From: Bradyrhizobiaceae bacterium
GTDB taxonomy: Bacteria; Pseudomonadota; Alphaproteobacteria; Rhizobiales; Hyphomicrobiaceae
Assembly (NCBI GenBank): GCA_947475855.1
Contig: CANJPN010000075.1
Coordinates: 1-15,907, forward strand
Length of the DNA stretch: 15,907 bases
Direction of reading: 5' to 3'
The position numbers and the translations under genes were made by a program. Shown in pieces: positions 13,053 to 15,907 of this stretch. Numbering within the stretch: the first letter of the stretch is position 1; each line of letters starts with the position of its first letter. Below the pieces are notes generated by a model that saw only the letters and a list, made by a program, of their open reading frames with translations, searched no databases and was not told where the DNA came from.

Positions 13053-15569
13053 CTATTCCGCCGCCAATCCCTGGCCCGCACGCGAGTTATGGCCGACGCT
13101 GACGTAATTCGGCTTGACCTCGGTGGGGTCGAAGCTGTCGACCGCTATCACACGCGCAGTCAACTCCTCGACTTCGCGCAGGGCCGCTGCCTCGTCCGCT
13201 GTCAGCACACCCTTCGCGGCGGCGTCGCCGATCCAGTCGATGCCGTGATATCGGCGCACCGCGCCCTCGCGAACGGCCCGTTCGAGCTTCCGCTCGGCCG
13301 GCTCGGCCGCAATGACCTTCGCCAGCGTCACTTCGAGGATGCCCGTGGGATCATTGACGTCCCGCGAAATGAACATATAGCGCGTGAGCCGGTCGCGGAC
13401 ATCGCCGGGCTCTGTGGCCAGACGGACGACGTCGTGACCGAGATCATCCGAGGCCGGTCGCCACGCCCGGCCAAACGGGAAAACGACCCACCGCAACAGC
13501 CAGCGCACCGGCGCGACCGGAAAATTGTCGATCGTTCCAGCAAGCGCCTCTTCGAACCGATAGAAGCCGTTCTGGGCGGCGAAAGCGACGATCTTCAGGT
13601 CTGCTTCTGGACGGCCGTCGTCCTCGAACCGCTTCAGTGCGCACGCGATGAAGTACAGCTCCGACAACGCATCGGCCAGCCGCCCCGTGATCTTCTGCTT
13701 CACCTTGAGGCCGCCACCGAGCGTCGCCACCGTGAGATCGGCCACGAGCGCGAAATTGCGAGATGCCCGCCACATCCGGCGATACCATTCCGCAGTGCCG
13801 CCGGTCGAAGCGGGGACGCGGCCGAACAAGCCGCCGGTCATGTTGTGGAACAGCGCGCCGAACACGTTCGACATCGCAAACGAAACGTGCGCCAGGAACG
13901 CACGCTCGAAATCTTCCAGTCCCTTCTCGCGGTCAGCATTCTGAGCCGCACTGATCTCGGCATAGAGATAAGGATGAGCCCGCAGCGCGCCTTGCGCGAA
14001 CGTGATCAGCGAGCGCGTCAGAATGTTCGCACCTTCGACCGTGATGCCCACCGGCACCATTTGATAGGCGGACTGCAGATAGTTCGACGGGCCATCGCAG
14101 ATCGCACGGCCGCCGTGCAGATCCATCGCATCGTTGACCGTGCGGCGCATGCGCTCGGTCGACTGGTATTTCATAACGGCAGAAATGACGGCGGGCTTCT
14201 CGCCACGCGAGACCATCGCCGCAGTCACCGCCCGCGCGGCTTCGTTGACGTAAGCCGTCTCGATCATCCGGGCGAGCGGCTCTTCGAGGCCTTCCATGCG
14301 CGCGACGGGCAAGCCGAACTGTCGACGGATACGGCCGTAGGCCGTCGTGAAGCGCAGCATGGCCTTGGCACCGGCGGCAGACGACGCAGGAAGCGAGATC
14401 GAACGGCCAGCCGAAAGGCATTCCATCAGCATGCGCCAGCCGTTGCCGGCCATCTTGTCGCCGCCGATCACCCACTCCATGGGTATGAAGACGTCCTTCC
14501 CCCAATTCGGACCATTCGGAAACGCAGCGCCACACGGCAGATGGCGACGGCCGATGTTTACGCCAGGATGGTTCGAAGGTATGATCGCCAGGGTGATTCC
14601 GACATCCTCGCCCTTTCCGAGCTGGTTGTCGGGATCGAAAAGACGGAACGCGAGACCCACGAGCGTCGCGACCGGCCCCAGCGTGATGTAGCGCTTGTCC
14701 CATGACAGCTTGATGCCGAGCACCTCCCGGCCTTCATGCATGCCCTTCGTCACATAGCCGATGTCGCGCATGGTGGCGGCGTCGGATCCGGATGTCGGGC
14801 CGGTCAGCGAGAAGCATGGCACCTCGTCGCCGCGCGCCAGACGCGGGAGATAGTGATGCTTCTGCTCGTCCGTTCCATACTTTTCGATCAGCTCGCCTGG
14901 TCCAAGCGAGTTCGGCACCATGACGATCGTCACGGCATCAGGCGAGCGCGAGGCGATCTTGCCGAGGATCAGAGATTGGGCCTGCGCGGAAAAACCGAGG
15001 CCGCCGTGCGACTTCGAGATCAGCATTCCAAGGAAACCGTGGCGTTTCACGAACTCCCAGACGTCCGGCGGAATCTCGCGGTTGGCGTGGCGAATGTTCC
15101 AATCCTGGAGCATCCGGCACAGCTCCTCGGTTGGACCGTCGAGGAAAGCCTGCTCCTCACGGCTCAGAACGATGCCGGGTATCGCCCGGAACTTCGCCCA
15201 ATCAGGCTTGCCCGCGAACAGGTCCGCATCGAAACCCACGGTCCCCGCTTCGAGTGCCTGCGTCTCGGTATCGGAGACCCGCGGAAGTATCCCCTTGATG
15301 ATTTTGAAGACCGGCTCGACGATCATCGCCCGCCGGATCGGGCCTACGGAGAACAGTCCGAGCACGAGCGCGGGCAGCCAGCCCAGCAGTGCGAGCGGCG
15401 AACTCCACCCCTCCTCCCACTCGAAGGAGCCATCGAAATAGCCAGCCTTCAGTGCCCAGGTGCAAACGAACGCTGCCAGCGCCCAGACCCACAGCCGCGA
15501 ACGGAACATCGCCATCGCGAACACGACGGCCACGCACAGGAGCAAGAAGAAGATCTCGGGAACATTCAT
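13053..15569 (-). CDS. fadE: Membrane-anchored acyl-CoA dehydrogenase (FadE)
   Basis: First step of beta-oxidation: FAD-dependent oxidation of acyl-CoA to trans-2-enoyl-CoA. Length 838 residues, close to E. coli FadE (814). Three hydrophobic segments (about 5-22, 26-42 and 58-76) anchor it in the inner membrane. The acyl-CoA dehydrogenase domains follow: GFLGMLISKSHGGLGFSAQA (178-197), PCFSLTGPTSGSDAATM (251-267) for FAD and substrate binding, AYGRIRRQFGLPVARMEG (410-427), AMDLHGGRAICDGPSN (481-496), and ITVEGANILTRSL (509-521) with the likely catalytic Glu512. The C-terminal 250 residues are the extra FadE-specific helical domain (DUF1974). GAGG lies 8 bases before the ATG at 15569. It leads the fad operon; a promoter candidate lies about 100 bases upstream. 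Nothing is missing, and the stop is TAG. Confidence 0.95.
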   Translation of the reverse strand: MNVPEIFFLLLCVAVVFAMAMFRSRLWVWALAAFVCTWALKAGYFDGSFEWEEGWSSPLALLGWLPALVLGLFSVGPIRRAMIVEPVFKIIKGILPRVSDTETQALEAGTVGFDADLFAGKPDWAKFRAIPGIVLSREEQAFLDGPTEELCRMLQDWNIRHANREIPPDVWEFVKRHGFLGMLISKSHGGLGFSAQAQSLILGKIASRSPDAVTIVMVPNSLGPGELIEKYGTDEQKHHYLPRLARGDEVPCFSLTGPTSGSDAATMRDIGYVTKGMHEGREVLGIKLSWDKRYITLGPVATLVGLAFRLFDPDNQLGKGEDVGITLAIIPSNHPGVNIGRRHLPCGAAFPNGPNWGKDVFIPMEWVIGGDKMAGNGWRMLMECLSAGRSISLPASSAAGAKAMLRFTTAYGRIRRQFGLPVARMEGLEEPLARMIETAYVNEAARAVTAAMVSRGEKPAVISAVMKYQSTERMRRTVNDAMDLHGGRAICDGPSNYLQSAYQMVPVGITVEGANILTRSLITFAQGALRAHPYLYAEISAAQNADREKGLEDFERAFLAHVSFAMSNVFGALFHNMTGGLFGRVPASTGGTAEWYRRMWRASRNFALVADLTVATLGGGLKVKQKITGRLADALSELYFIACALKRFEDDGRPEADLKIVAFAAQNGFYRFEEALAGTIDNFPVAPVRWLLRWVVFPFGRAWRPASDDLGHDVVRLATEPGDVRDRLTRYMFISRDVNDPTGILEVTLAKVIAAEPAERKLERAVREGAVRRYHGIDWIGDAAAKGVLTADEAAALREVEELTARVIAVDSFDPTEVKPNYVSVGHNSRAGQGLAAE

Positions 15570-15631
15570 GAAGGTGGCCTCATCCGCTTCCGGCCCAGCA
15601 GGGGAGCCTTCTCATAACGATAGATGGCCAA

Positions 15632-15647
15632 AACCGGGTAAACGGTT
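15632..15647. promoter_or_regulatory. Operator-like inverted repeat in the fadE leader
   Basis: AACCG, six bases, CGGTT forms a 16-base inverted repeat between the predicted transcription start and the fadE ATG. Its size and place fit a dimeric repressor such as a TetR-type FadR, or a small leader hairpin. The arms are short, so chance is possible. Confidence 0.3.
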
Positions 15648-15671
15648 CGTACCACATCACTATTCGCCCCG

Positions 15672-15701
15672 ATTAGACCTCGTCACGGGATAACTTGCCA
15701 A
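15672..15701 (-). promoter_or_regulatory. Sigma70-type promoter for fadE
   Basis: On the minus strand, TTGGCA (15701-15696, 5 of 6 to consensus), an 18-base spacer and TCTAAT (15677-15672, 5 of 6) form the best promoter seen in the window. Transcription would start near 15665, giving a leader of about 95 bases before fadE. Confidence 0.5.
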
Positions 15702-15786
15702 TCAAATGGTAGTGGCCCGGCACAGACCACCGAACGGAATAACATCCGGGATTACCCGCCGTAGTCGGCCGTGAAGTTTGGGGCGA

Positions 15787-15906
15787 TCAGGTTGCAGTCA
15801 ATGCAGGCGTCGCTGGTGGGGGGCCGGCGAGACGCATCAAGGCGAGGGTCGCAAGCAGGACGCGCCAAAGCTCTCTGAGCCACGCCAGCAGCCTGGCGAA
15901 GTTGTA
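15787..15906 (-). mobile_element. 3' end of an IS5-like DDE transposase, running off the right edge
   Basis: The minus strand reads YNFARLLAWLRELWRVLLA and on for 39 residues to a TGA at 15789-15787, with the gene entering from beyond the window. The amphipathic (G)YNFxxLLxWL...LWRxLLA tail followed by a Pro/Ala end is typical of IS5/IS1031-like transposase C-termini as I recall them. The insertion-sequence end should lie within several tens of bases of the stop (about 15740-15780, region GTAGTCGGCCGTGAAGTTTG), but the terminal inverted repeat cannot be confirmed because the other end is not here. Its transcription points toward the fad operon. Confidence 0.5.
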
Positions 15907-15907
15907 A

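Noticed and set aside
12873..14705. 610-codon plus-strand open frame opposite fadE
   Set aside because: Long, but only an antisense shadow of fadE; no motif or ribosome site.

Overview
The window looks like a chromosomal segment of a GC-rich alphaproteobacterium, most likely of the Hyphomicrobiales (rhizobia-like) group. The grounds are the GC-rich wobble positions, the CYxxxCHRV-led RlpA-like protein, Bug-type solute-binding proteins, and a membrane-anchored FadE clustered with FadJ and FadI. No RNA gene, CRISPR array or replication origin was seen.

Layout. Positions 1-2220 hold, on the minus strand, rarA (replication-associated AAA+ ATPase) followed by an exported M15-type zinc peptidase. 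The peptidase probably starts at a TTG overlapping the rarA stop. A divergent gene at 2379 encodes an unusual membrane protein: an exported RlpA-like double-psi beta-barrel, a long low-complexity linker, one transmembrane helix and a cytoplasmic bactofilin domain. An in-frame TAG stops the bactofilin domain at 3936, yet the reading frame continues as clear bactofilin sequence to 4058.

Positions 4173-8241 form a plus-strand operon: a Bug/TctC binding protein with a twin-arginine-like signal, a hotdog-fold (mesaconyl-CoA hydratase-like) dehydratase, a second Bug/TctC protein with a Sec signal, and a class III CoA-transferase. This reads as uptake or sensing of an organic acid, its activation to a CoA thioester and hydration of the product. 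The substrate is not identifiable.

Positions 15569-8266 (minus strand) carry a fatty-acid beta-oxidation cluster in the order fadE, a LURP-one/tubby-like beta-barrel protein, fadJ, a MntA-HepT toxin-antitoxin pair, and fadI. Together fadE, fadJ and fadI cover the four reactions of the beta-oxidation spiral. The toxin-antitoxin pair splits fadJ from fadI and is preceded by a perfect 12-base-arm palindrome. A good sigma70-type promoter lies upstream of fadE. The right edge holds the last 39 codons of what appears to be an IS5-like transposase, pointing toward the fad genes.

The strongest candidates for something undescribed are the RlpA-bactofilin fusion, which would physically link a periplasmic peptidoglycan-binding or -cleaving module to a cytoplasmic polymer, and the stop codon inside it.
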